A stretch of DNA of 64,000 bases from JANPLN01 sp043757265 (GTDB lineage Bacteria; Bdellovibrionota; Bdellovibrionia; Bdellovibrionales; JAGQZY01): the NCBI GenBank assembly GCA_043757265.1, contig JAYUQP010000040.1:1-64000 (forward strand), written 5' to 3'. The notes under the pieces are model-generated. The model made no database searches. It saw nothing but the letters and a program-made list of their open reading frames with translations, and was not told the origin of the DNA. Position 1 is the first letter of the stretch. Every line of letters begins with the position of its first letter. The position numbers were made by a program, and so were the translations under genes. This document shows, in pieces, positions 8,356 through 16,368 of the stretch.

Positions 8356-8493
8356 GTGTCTTGTCAGGTAACTTTTTCCAATTGTTGGCGCGGAATTTTT
8401 TTTGAAAAAGTTCAGCCAGACGACAAGCTGCTCAAACGCCATCTCGAGGGGATCGAATCGTGTTTGAAAAAGCAGGCTGGGAGAATTGACTGA
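8356..8493 (+). CDS. Possible small ORF (about 45 aa)
   Basis: From a GTG at 8356 an open frame runs to the TGA at 8491-8493. Its second half (KVQPDDKLLKRHLEGIESCL) looks like a charged amphipathic helix, more protein-like than random sequence. No clear ribosome site precedes it. It could be a real small protein, the end of a decayed gene, or chance. It lies between the HAD-like gene and the transporter. Confidence 0.25.
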   Translation: MSCQVTFSNCWRGIFFEKVQPDDKLLKRHLEGIESCLKKQAGRID

Positions 8494-8537
8494 CCGGACA
8501 ATGGATAATGGAAAATAGATTTTAGAGGGGACGGGGC

Positions 8538-10046
8538 ATGGATTTACTCATCATCGGCGGTTTTTTAGCTTTTGTAATTTGGTTGTACTTCGCTCGAAAT
8601 CCACTCAATCACAGTCGTAAATTTATGGTGCGTCGCTTTTGGAACTGGTTTCCACTTGGCATGACGTACGCTTTTCTTTACATGGCCCGTTACAATTTGA
8701 ATGTTTCGAAAAATGCATTTGGCGATCTGATGAGTAAAGAAGATTTTGGAATCATCTTTGCGGCGGGAACCATCACGTATGGACTTTCGTTTTTGCTAAA
8801 TGGCCCGCTGGTGGATAAAATTGGAGGCAAAAAGGGAATCATCATCGCAGCTCTTGGATCAAGTCTTTGCAATTTGATGATGGGAATTGTCACCTTTGCC
8901 TATTTGCGCCAAACCATCGAGATCAATCTTACGCTTACTTTTTCGATTCTCTACGCAATGAATATGTTTTTCCAAAGTTATGGGGCCGTTTCGATTATCA
9001 AAGTGAAGGCGTACTGGTTTCATGTTCGCGAACGGGGAATCTTCGGCGCCATTTTTGGCACGCTGATTTCATTTGGTGTTTACTTCGCCTTCGACTGGGG
9101 CGAGGCCATTGTAAAGGCAACGAAGCTGCAAAACGAAACTCCTACGGCATTTGCGCAGTTTCTGCGCAAGGCCCTGGCCATCGAAACTGGAACTACCGAT
9201 GCGACATGGTTTGTGTTTTTTATTCCATCGGCCATCCTCATTTTCTGGGCGTTGATTGACATGTGGATTTTAAAAGACACGCCATCGCAAGCCAATTTTG
9301 AAGACTTCGACACCCACGATGCCTCATCTGACGAGATGGATAAAGAGTTTACCATTCGCCAATTACTCACCCGCATTTTTACAAGCCCTCTGTTGCTTAC
9401 GATCGCACTTATAGAATTTTGCGGCGGTGTTTTACGAAACGGCATTATGCAGTGGTATACAATTTTCGCTAAAGAGATTCCGCAAATTGGCGCCGAAGTG
9501 TTCACCCGGCACTGGGGTTTATGGCTTTGTGTTTCGGGAATTCTGGGAGGATTCACTGCCGGAATTATGTCGGATGTCTTTTTTCAGTCACGCCGTGGGC
9601 CACCTGTGGCTCTTTGCAATTTTATCATGTTTTTGTGCATGCTGTTAATGAGCGCACTTCTCTTTACAAGCCCGTTGATCATTGGATTCTGCGCGATTTT
9701 AATGCAATTTGCTGTGATAGGAGTTCATTCGTTGATGTCTGGCACGGCAGCCGCCGACTTTGGTGGACGCAAAGCCACGGCCACTGCCGCGGGCATCGTC
9801 GATGGCTTTGTTTACCTTGGCAGTGGGATCCAGTCTTTGTGCCTTGGATTTCTGGTCAGTAAAGACTGGCAGTTTTGGCCTTTGTTTCTTGTACCTTTTA
9901 CCGTTATTGGCTTCATTTTTTCGCTGAAAATTTGGCAGTCTCTGCCAGAGGCCACGAAAAAGTATATGGCTTCGATTAAGGCAGTTGAAAGCAAACCCGG
10001 GCGCAAATTTTCGCTGCGAAACAAGAAGCCTATCAAGGCTCCTTGA
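8538..10046 (+). CDS. MFS transporter, organophosphate:phosphate antiporter (OPA) type
   Basis: 502 residues with about 12 membrane helices, resembling GlpT/UhpT. Two arginines that bind phosphate in E. coli GlpT appear conserved: R51 in YMARYNLNVSKN (first core helix) and the Arg in VLRNGIMQW at the start of the second half. The segment LVDKIGGKKG is the MFS loop 2-3 motif. It likely exchanges a sugar phosphate or glycerol phosphate for inorganic phosphate across the inner membrane. That would suit a predator taking host metabolites, but the substrate cannot be told from sequence. It has an extra N-terminal hydrophobic segment (2-19). The ribosome site AGAGGGGAC precedes the ATG. Confidence 0.8.
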   Translation: MDLLIIGGFLAFVIWLYFARNPLNHSRKFMVRRFWNWFPLGMTYAFLYMARYNLNVSKNAFGDLMSKEDFGIIFAAGTITYGLSFLLNGPLVDKIGGKKGIIIAALGSSLCNLMMGIVTFAYLRQTIEINLTLTFSILYAMNMFFQSYGAVSIIKVKAYWFHVRERGIFGAIFGTLISFGVYFAFDWGEAIVKATKLQNETPTAFAQFLRKALAIETGTTDATWFVFFIPSAILIFWALIDMWILKDTPSQANFEDFDTHDASSDEMDKEFTIRQLLTRIFTSPLLLTIALIEFCGGVLRNGIMQWYTIFAKEIPQIGAEVFTRHWGLWLCVSGILGGFTAGIMSDVFFQSRRGPPVALCNFIMFLCMLLMSALLFTSPLIIGFCAILMQFAVIGVHSLMSGTAAADFGGRKATATAAGIVDGFVYLGSGIQSLCLGFLVSKDWQFWPLFLVPFTVIGFIFSLKIWQSLPEATKKYMASIKAVESKPGRKFSLRNKKPIKAP

Positions 10047-10070
10047 TATCGCTTTCCGCTTGTCTTGGTG

Positions 10071-10102
10071 ATTCAAATGAGTAAGAGATTACTCATTTGA
10101 AT
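10071..10102. terminator. Perfect 14-bp hairpin after the OPA transporter gene
   Basis: ATTCAAATGAGTAA, the loop GAGA, then TTACTCATTTGAAT. The stem is perfect but A/T-rich and is not followed by a T-run, so it is a weak candidate terminator. It may instead protect the 3' end or act as an operator for nuoB. Confidence 0.4.
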
Positions 10103-10141
10103 GACACGTTACTTCTCGAATCGAATCTAAATGAAAATGTC

Positions 10142-10169
10142 TTGAAATTGCGGCTCTTGAGAGTAATTT
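10142..10169 (+). promoter_or_regulatory. Candidate sigma-70 promoter for the nuo operon
   Basis: TTGAAA at 10142-10147 and TAATTT at 10164-10169 with a 16-base spacer, about 45 bp before nuoB. The hexamers are moderate matches only. Confidence 0.35.
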
Positions 10170-10213
10170 AAAGAAATTAAAGTTCACGCTGGTTTTAACG
10201 AAAAAGGAGTTCT

Positions 10214-10750
10214 ATGAGCTCTCTCGCTCAACACAATGACATCGACGAAATCTCAAAATCGTTCGCGTTAACCACTCGCCTAGACGACATCATCGCTTGG
10301 GGAAGAAAAAATTCTCTTTGGCCACTTCCATACGGCACAGCATGCTGCGGAATCGAATTGATGTCGGTTATGGGCCCAAAATATGATCTCGCACGTTTTG
10401 GCGCCGAAGTGGTTCGATTTTCTCCACGCCAAGCTGATCTGCTTTTGGTCGCTGGAACCATCACCGAAAAAATGGGACCCATTCTTGTTCATATTTACGA
10501 ACAAATGTTGGAACCAAAATACGTGATTTCCATGGGAGCTTGCGCAAGTTCTGGTGGCTTCTATCGCGCGTACCATGTGATGCAAGGAATCGACAAAGTG
10601 ATTCCGGTGGATGTGTACGTGCCAGGCTGTCCACCAACGCCAGAGGCCGTGCTTGATGGAGTTATGTCGCTACAGAAAATGATCGCTGACCACAATCCAC
10701 GACCGTGGAAAGACAATTGGGTGAATCCGTATGAAAAATATCAATCTTGA
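10214..10750 (+). CDS. nuoB: NADH-quinone oxidoreductase subunit NuoB
   Basis: 178 residues, the usual size. It carries the N2 [4Fe-4S] cluster, the last electron donor to quinone in complex I. Cysteine ligands are visible as the tandem ACCGIE (adjacent cysteines), GACASSGG and VPGCPPTPE. AAAAGGAG precedes the ATG. It is the first gene of the cluster; the usual upstream nuoA is absent, with an OPA transporter there instead. The nuoCD start lies inside its last 20 bases. Confidence 0.97.
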   Translation: MSSLAQHNDIDEISKSFALTTRLDDIIAWGRKNSLWPLPYGTACCGIELMSVMGPKYDLARFGAEVVRFSPRQADLLLVAGTITEKMGPILVHIYEQMLEPKYVISMGACASSGGFYRAYHVMQGIDKVIPVDVYVPGCPPTPEAVLDGVMSLQKMIADHNPRPWKDNWVNPYEKYQS

Positions 10751-12416
10751 AGCTTACAAAGGCGCACTTCAGGCGCGCTTTACAAACGCCGGGCTGTTTG
10801 AGTTTTCAGAAACCTTTGGAGCACTCATTTTAAAAGTGCCTAAAGATTCTGTGCGCGAGGTTTTGCGCTTTCTCAAAGAAAAAAGTTTTTTTAATTTCCT
10901 CATGAACATTACAGGTGTGGATTACCCAGAGCGTGCAAAACGCTTCGAAGTAAACTACGAACTTTTTAATACCTATGACTTTTCCCGATTGCGAGTAAAA
11001 GCGCAAGTTGGCGAGGACGAAACCATACCCTCAGTGATCAGTGTGTGGAAAGGTGCGGATTGGTTTGAGCGCGAAATTTACGATATGTTCGGAGTTAAAT
11101 TCGAAGGACATCCTAACCTTCGTCGCATTCTTACCCATCACGAATTTGTGGGTCATCCTCTGCGCAAAGATTACAACGCCGATCACCAGCAGCCCTGCCA
11201 CACGGCCTTGCCAATTCATTTTGATGTAGGCACGGAGCCAAAAAAGAAAGTCGATAATTTAGTTCCCCTAAACATTGGTCCTTCGCATCCTGCAACGCAT
11301 GGAACACTGCGAGTAATGGTAGAGCTCGACGGTGAAAAAGTTCATCGTGCGGGTGTGGAAATTGGCTTTCTCCATCGCTGCTTCGAAAAAATGGCCGAAA
11401 CTCATCCCTACAATCAAGTCATTCCGTACACAGATCGCCTTAACTATTGCTCGGCACCAATGAACAACGTGGGCTATTGCAAAACTGTTGAACGCATGTT
11501 GGGTGTGGAAATTCCTGCACGCGCGCAAGCGATGCGCGTGGTTTTGTGCGAGCTTTCGCGTTTTATCGATCACGTCGTTTGCATCGGCGCAAATGCCGTG
11601 GATCTTGGAGCCTTAACTGGGTTTTTCCATTTATTTACTTTGCGTGAAAAAGTTTATAATTTATTTGAAAAGCTTTGCGGTGCGCGTTTAACAGTTTCCT
11701 TAACTCGCGTTGGCGGCATGGCGCAAGACGCCCCCGAAGGTTGGTTTGACGATGTTTTACAAGTCGTAAAAGAGTTGCGCAAAGGCGTGAGCGATATCGA
11801 AACTCTTCTTACTGAAAATAAAATTTTTATCCAGCGAACTCAAGGCGTGGGCGCCATCTCTGTAGAAAATGCTCTGCAGTGGGGTTACACCGGGCCATGT
11901 TTACGCGCGGCTGGCGTGGGCCTTGATTTGCGCAAAGCTCAGCCCTACTACGGTTACGATCAACTGGATTTTGATATTCCCGTGGGTTCCACCGGCGATG
12001 TTTACGAACGCTATTTAGTGCGCATCGAAGAGATGAAACAATCGTGCAAAATCGTCGAGCAGGTTTGTAAAAATATGCCTTCCGGTGATTATACCATTCG
12101 CGACAAGGCGATTGTGCTCCCCGAGAAAAAAGATGTGTACGGCAACATCGAAGGTTTAATGAATCACTTTATGTTGGTCATTAATGGCCTTCGTCCACCG
12201 GCGGGCGAGGTGTATGACGCCACTGAAGCGGCAAATGGTGAACTTGGCTTTCACTTGGTGAGTGATGGATCTGGGGCACCGTATCGCCTTAAAGTTCGTC
12301 CCCCGTGTTTTGCAATTTATCAATCGTTCCCAGAATCCATCACCGGTGGACTTGTGGCGGACGTCATTTCCGTTTTAGGAAGTATGAATCTCATTGCCGG
12401 TGAATTGGATAGGTAG
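10731..12416 (+). CDS. nuoCD: NADH-quinone oxidoreductase subunits NuoC/NuoD, fused
   Basis: 561 residues. Residues 1 to about 165 are NuoC, with the signature segment WFEREIYDMFGVKFEGHPNL and then RRILTHHEFVGHPLRKDY. From about 175 NuoD begins with LNIGPSHPATHGTLR, including the quinone-site His/Tyr region, and ends in the conserved D-x-x-L-I-AGELDR-type tail. A fused nuoCD is known from E. coli and other groups. It forms part of the quinone-binding connection in the peripheral arm. It overlaps nuoB by 20 bases. Confidence 0.97.
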   Translation: MKNINLEAYKGALQARFTNAGLFEFSETFGALILKVPKDSVREVLRFLKEKSFFNFLMNITGVDYPERAKRFEVNYELFNTYDFSRLRVKAQVGEDETIPSVISVWKGADWFEREIYDMFGVKFEGHPNLRRILTHHEFVGHPLRKDYNADHQQPCHTALPIHFDVGTEPKKKVDNLVPLNIGPSHPATHGTLRVMVELDGEKVHRAGVEIGFLHRCFEKMAETHPYNQVIPYTDRLNYCSAPMNNVGYCKTVERMLGVEIPARAQAMRVVLCELSRFIDHVVCIGANAVDLGALTGFFHLFTLREKVYNLFEKLCGARLTVSLTRVGGMAQDAPEGWFDDVLQVVKELRKGVSDIETLLTENKIFIQRTQGVGAISVENALQWGYTGPCLRAAGVGLDLRKAQPYYGYDQLDFDIPVGSTGDVYERYLVRIEEMKQSCKIVEQVCKNMPSGDYTIRDKAIVLPEKKDVYGNIEGLMNHFMLVINGLRPPAGEVYDATEAANGELGFHLVSDGSGAPYRLKVRPPCFAIYQSFPESITGGLVADVISVLGSMNLIAGELDR

Positions 12417-12419
12417 GTT

Positions 12420-12908
12420 ATGGAAAAATTATCTTCGTTTCAATTATCTTCCGAAGGCCGGGAGTACGTTAAAAAAGAACTCGTACGCTACGAGACCAAA
12501 GAGTCTGCGATCATTCCGAGTCTTTTTAGAGTGCAAAAAGAAAATGCTGGTTGGGTAAGCCCCGAAAGCGTCGCGCACTTGAGTGAGCTTATGGAAATTC
12601 CAGAGGCACGCATCAACGAAGTGTTTCACTTTTACACCATGTTTAACAAAGAGCCTGTAGGCAAATATCATGTTCAGGTCTGTTGTAACGTGGCCTGCTC
12701 CATGGCAGGAACGCGCGAAATGGTAGAAGAGTTTTGCAAAGAGCACAACGTGAACGAAGGCGACATCACGAGTGATAAGCGTTTTACTTTCACAAGGGTT
12801 GAATGCCTTGGGGCGTGTGACAAAGCGCCGATGATGCAAATCAACGATGACTATCACGAGGATTTGACGATGGATTCTGCAAAACAAATTCTACGAGGGC
12901 TCAAATAA
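12420..12908 (+). CDS. nuoE: NADH-quinone oxidoreductase subunit NuoE
   Basis: 162 residues with a thioredoxin-like fold. The [2Fe-2S] N1a ligands are in VCCNVACSM and ECLGACDKAP. It is part of the NADH dehydrogenase module with NuoF and NuoG. It starts 3 bp after nuoCD and its stop overlaps the nuoF ATG by one base. Confidence 0.96.
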   Translation: MEKLSSFQLSSEGREYVKKELVRYETKESAIIPSLFRVQKENAGWVSPESVAHLSELMEIPEARINEVFHFYTMFNKEPVGKYHVQVCCNVACSMAGTREMVEEFCKEHNVNEGDITSDKRFTFTRVECLGACDKAPMMQINDDYHEDLTMDSAKQILRGLK

Positions 12909-14200
12909 TGGCTGAAGCAAAAATGCTCACTGAACATTACGCAGACGATAACTATCGCGGCATCGAGGGTTATCAGGCTAAAAAAGGCTACGAGATGTTA
13001 AAAAAAGCTCTTAAAATGCCGCCTGCTGAAATCATTGCAATGGTAAAAGAGTCCGGTCTACGCGGTCGGGGTGGCGCGGGATTTCCAACCGGCATGAAAT
13101 GGAGCTTTCTTCCCAATAACGGCGAAGAAAGATATTTGCTCTGTAATGCCGACGAAGGGGAGCCCTGCACATTTAAAGATCGCATGATGATGGAGCGCGC
13201 GCCCCATCAGCTGATAGAAGGCATGATCATCTCGGCCTTTGCCGTGCAGTCTAAAAAATCCTACATCTACATCCGCGGCGAATACCAATACGCCGTGAAA
13301 GTGCTCGAACAGGCGATTCAGGAAGCCTACAAGTCGGGATTTCTTGGAAAAAATATTTTAGGAAGTCAGTTCTCGCATGATATGGACGTGTACGTTGGCG
13401 CGGGTGCCTACATCTGCGGTGAAGAAACCGGAATGATTTCGTCACTCGAAGGTCTTAAGGGCCAGCCAAAATTAAAACCGCCATTTCCAGCCGTCAAAGG
13501 CTATCTTAAAAAGCCAACGATCGTTAACAACGTCGAGACCTTGGCATCGGTCATTTATATTCTTCGCGATGGTGTAGATGCTTATCGTAAATTTGGAACG
13601 CAAAAATCTCCGGGCACAAAATTGTTTTCGGTGAGTGGCGACGTTGTGAAACCAGGTAACTACGAAGTTCCACTCGGTTACAAATTAAAAGATCTTATCG
13701 AAATTGAATGCGGCGGTTTAAAACCAGGACGCAAACTAAAAGCGGTGATTCCCGGTGGAACTTCCGCACCGGTGTTGACGGCCGAAGAGGCTAATGTTGC
13801 AACGTTGGATTACGAATGCTTGGCAGATATGAAGTCGATGTTGGGCTCGGGCTCCATCGTCGTGATCGACGACAGCCGCTGCATGGTAGACATGCTCGGT
13901 GTGATTACGCACTTTTATCATCATGAATCTTGCGGACAGTGCACGCCCTGCCGTGAAGGCACAGGTTGGCTTAACAAAGTGCTGACCGCCATCAAGGCAG
14001 GAAACGGAAGTTTGCAAGACATCGACACACTTTGCAAAGTGGCTGACAACATGAAGGGGCGAACGATCTGCGCACTCTCGGATGCGGCGGCTCTTCCGGT
14101 GTTGAGTTTTGTTCCTAAATTTCGAAGTGAATTTGAATATTATGTCCGTGAAGGTAAATCTCAAGTTAGAGGAATCAGCTATGCACAAATGCACCATTAA
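12908..14200 (+). CDS. nuoF: NADH-quinone oxidoreductase subunit NuoF
   Basis: 430 residues. The FMN/NADH site is GRGGAGFPTGMKWSF, followed by NADEGEPCTFKDR and GAGAYICGEETG. The N3 [4Fe-4S] ligands are SCGQCTPCREGT with a later Cys near TICALSDAAA. It takes hydride from NADH and passes electrons to the Fe-S chain. The last 20 bases encode the start of nuoG in another frame. Confidence 0.97.
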   Translation: MAEAKMLTEHYADDNYRGIEGYQAKKGYEMLKKALKMPPAEIIAMVKESGLRGRGGAGFPTGMKWSFLPNNGEERYLLCNADEGEPCTFKDRMMMERAPHQLIEGMIISAFAVQSKKSYIYIRGEYQYAVKVLEQAIQEAYKSGFLGKNILGSQFSHDMDVYVGAGAYICGEETGMISSLEGLKGQPKLKPPFPAVKGYLKKPTIVNNVETLASVIYILRDGVDAYRKFGTQKSPGTKLFSVSGDVVKPGNYEVPLGYKLKDLIEIECGGLKPGRKLKAVIPGGTSAPVLTAEEANVATLDYECLADMKSMLGSGSIVVIDDSRCMVDMLGVITHFYHHESCGQCTPCREGTGWLNKVLTAIKAGNGSLQDIDTLCKVADNMKGRTICALSDAAALPVLSFVPKFRSEFEYYVREGKSQVRGISYAQMHH

Positions 14201-15767
14201 CGGCAAACAGGTCGAAGTCAAAGACGGCACGACCATTATTCAAGCCTTTAAGCAGCTGGGTGAGGAGATTGCGCACTACTGCTGGCATCCAGCTCTCAGC
14301 ATTGCGGGAGTGTGCCGACTTTGCATGGTGGAGATCGAAGGCAACCCTCGCTTGCAGATCGCCTGTAATACCGTGGTCACCGAGGGCATGGTTGTTTCTA
14401 ACAACAGCGCCAAGGTTCAAGATGCCGTTCGCTGGGGACTGGATTTTCATTTAATCAATCACCCTCTAGACTGTCCTATCTGCGATCAAGCCGGGGAGTG
14501 TGGTCTGCAGGATCAGTACATGAAGTTTGGAAAGTACGATCCAGAAATGGCCGAAAAGAAAGTCAATAAACGCAAAGTTGTGGATCTTGGCGAGCGCGTC
14601 GTTTTGGATTCCGAACGCTGTATTTTATGTTCGCGCTGTGTGCGCTTTACCGAAGAGATAACAAAAACCAACGAGCTTGGAATCTTCAATCGGGGAGATC
14701 GCAGCGAAATTGGAACATTTAAAGACAAACCACTAAACAACAACTACTCGGTAAACACTGTAGACATTTGCCCCGTTGGGGCTCTTACTTCAAAAGACTT
14801 TCGCTTCAAGCAACGCGTTTGGTTTTTAAAAGATAAACCCTCTGTGTGTAACGGCTGTTCCACAGGTTGTAACGTTGATGTTTATTTTAACAAAGAAGGC
14901 GTTTGGCGCTTAAAGCCTCGCCACAACGAAGCGGTGAACGGTTACTGGATGTGTGACGTGGGCCGTGACACTTTTAAAAACGTAAATCGCGTTCACACGG
15001 GGGTTGAAGGTGACCGCGGCGAAAAGCAAGTCAAGCGAACCATCAGTCGTTTGGTGCAGGCTGTGCATCGCCTAAACGGCCAGTCAGAATACATGCAAAC
15101 AAGTTTTGCGCTTGAACAGGTGAGAGCTCAAATGAGTTCTTTCAAAAAAGGCGAAGTGGCCTTGGTTGTCACGGGCCAACAGACAGTCGAAGAGTACGAC
15201 GCACTCCTTGGCTATTTTACAAAATCGTTTTCAGCGAGTGACGTTTTCCATTGGCAAAACAATCCAGAAAAATGGAAAGAGTTCGATGGACTCTTGTTGC
15301 GCGGTGATCGCAATCCAAATACCCGCGGACTGTTGAAGATGTTTGATAAAAACAGTGTCGAAAGTCAGCCGTGGACGCAAAGTTTAGAAAAATACAAAAT
15401 GGTGTTAGTCGTAGCACCGGAAAACATTGCAGCTTATCCGGATATTGCGCAAAAAGCCGAGCTGTTAAAAAACTGTAAAGCTGTTGTTGTCTTAACAACG
15501 TCGCAGTTGAGTCCGATTGCTAACCTAACGGGTGAGACGTGGCAAATTCCACTGAAATCATATTTGGAAAAATCGGGAAGTTTTATTAATTATAATGGTA
15601 TCGAACAAAAATTTGCGCCGGTAACGACGGTGGTCGAGAGTGCGGTGTCAGCCGACGAATTTGTTGCTGTGTTGAACGGACAATCGCTGGCTGCAGTTCA
15701 AAAACTTTATGCAAATCCCATCGAGCGCGTCGAAAATCAATTTATTCATCAACGAGGTGAGATGTGA
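14181..15767 (+). CDS. nuoG: NADH-quinone oxidoreductase subunit NuoG
   Basis: 528 residues from the ATG at 14181, supported by AGAGGAATC just upstream. An earlier in-frame ATG would give non-homologous residues. The [2Fe-2S] site is in HYCWHPALSIAGVCRLCMVE with a later Cys. The His/Cys cluster is HPLDCPICDQAGECG. An [4Fe-4S] set is CILCSRC to CPVGAL. A further CNGCSTGCNV to C set resembles the N7 site of some NuoG. The C-terminal molybdopterin-like domain is shorter than in E. coli NuoG (about 900 residues). It overlaps nuoF by 20 bases. Confidence 0.94.
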   Translation: MHKCTINGKQVEVKDGTTIIQAFKQLGEEIAHYCWHPALSIAGVCRLCMVEIEGNPRLQIACNTVVTEGMVVSNNSAKVQDAVRWGLDFHLINHPLDCPICDQAGECGLQDQYMKFGKYDPEMAEKKVNKRKVVDLGERVVLDSERCILCSRCVRFTEEITKTNELGIFNRGDRSEIGTFKDKPLNNNYSVNTVDICPVGALTSKDFRFKQRVWFLKDKPSVCNGCSTGCNVDVYFNKEGVWRLKPRHNEAVNGYWMCDVGRDTFKNVNRVHTGVEGDRGEKQVKRTISRLVQAVHRLNGQSEYMQTSFALEQVRAQMSSFKKGEVALVVTGQQTVEEYDALLGYFTKSFSASDVFHWQNNPEKWKEFDGLLLRGDRNPNTRGLLKMFDKNSVESQPWTQSLEKYKMVLVVAPENIAAYPDIAQKAELLKNCKAVVVLTTSQLSPIANLTGETWQIPLKSYLEKSGSFINYNGIEQKFAPVTTVVESAVSADEFVAVLNGQSLAAVQKLYANPIERVENQFIHQRGEM

Positions 15768-16297
15768 GCGTTTATAAAGTTCGAGTCCCTCAACAGGAAA
15801 AGTCATGGTATTTGCCAGGAATTTTAGTCGGCCTGGGTTTTACATTTAAAAAAATGATAAAAAATTTAGCTAATAAAAAACAAATGCCGACGTTGAACTA
15901 CCCCGAAGAAAAGCATCAGTACTCGCCGCGTTTTAAGGGCAATCATGTGCTGACTGTTAAAAAAGATGGAAAAATCCGTTGCACAGCTTGTATGCTCTGC
16001 GCGACGGCCTGTCCTGCGGATTGTATCACCATTCACGCATCTGAAGACAACGATCCTTCAGTGGAAAAATATCCAATATCGTACGAGATTGATATTCTCC
16101 GCTGTGTGTTTTGTGGTTTTTGCGAAGAGGCCTGCCCGGTAGATGCCATTCGCATGGGACCCGAGTGGCAAACTCCGGGATGGAATGGTGACAACTTTGT
16201 TTACGACATTAAGCAGCTCGCGTACCGTAACAATCTCAATACGGGAAAAGGCGTTGTGTCAGTTGTCGAAGATAAAGACCGCCATAAAATAATTTAG
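15764..16297 (+). CDS. nuoI: NADH-quinone oxidoreductase subunit NuoI
   Basis: 177 residues. Two ferredoxin-type cluster motifs, CTACMLCATACPADC and CVFCGFCEEACPVDA, bind N6a and N6b, linking the NADH module to NuoB. A GTG start overlaps the nuoG stop by 4 bases. nuoH, which often sits between nuoG and nuoI, is absent. This is the last gene of the cluster. Confidence 0.96.
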   Translation: MSVYKVRVPQQEKSWYLPGILVGLGFTFKKMIKNLANKKQMPTLNYPEEKHQYSPRFKGNHVLTVKKDGKIRCTACMLCATACPADCITIHASEDNDPSVEKYPISYEIDILRCVFCGFCEEACPVDAIRMGPEWQTPGWNGDNFVYDIKQLAYRNNLNTGKGVVSVVEDKDRHKII

Positions 16298-16368
16298 CTC
16301 TCGTCTCAAATTTACTTCTAAAAAGACGGCTCCCAAGTCATACTGAATAGACGCAACGGAAGGCGTAC

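Noticed and set aside
9080..9556. Minus-strand ORF of 158 codons inside the OPA transporter gene
   Set aside because: Overlaps a clearly better gene and shows no domain or ribosome site.
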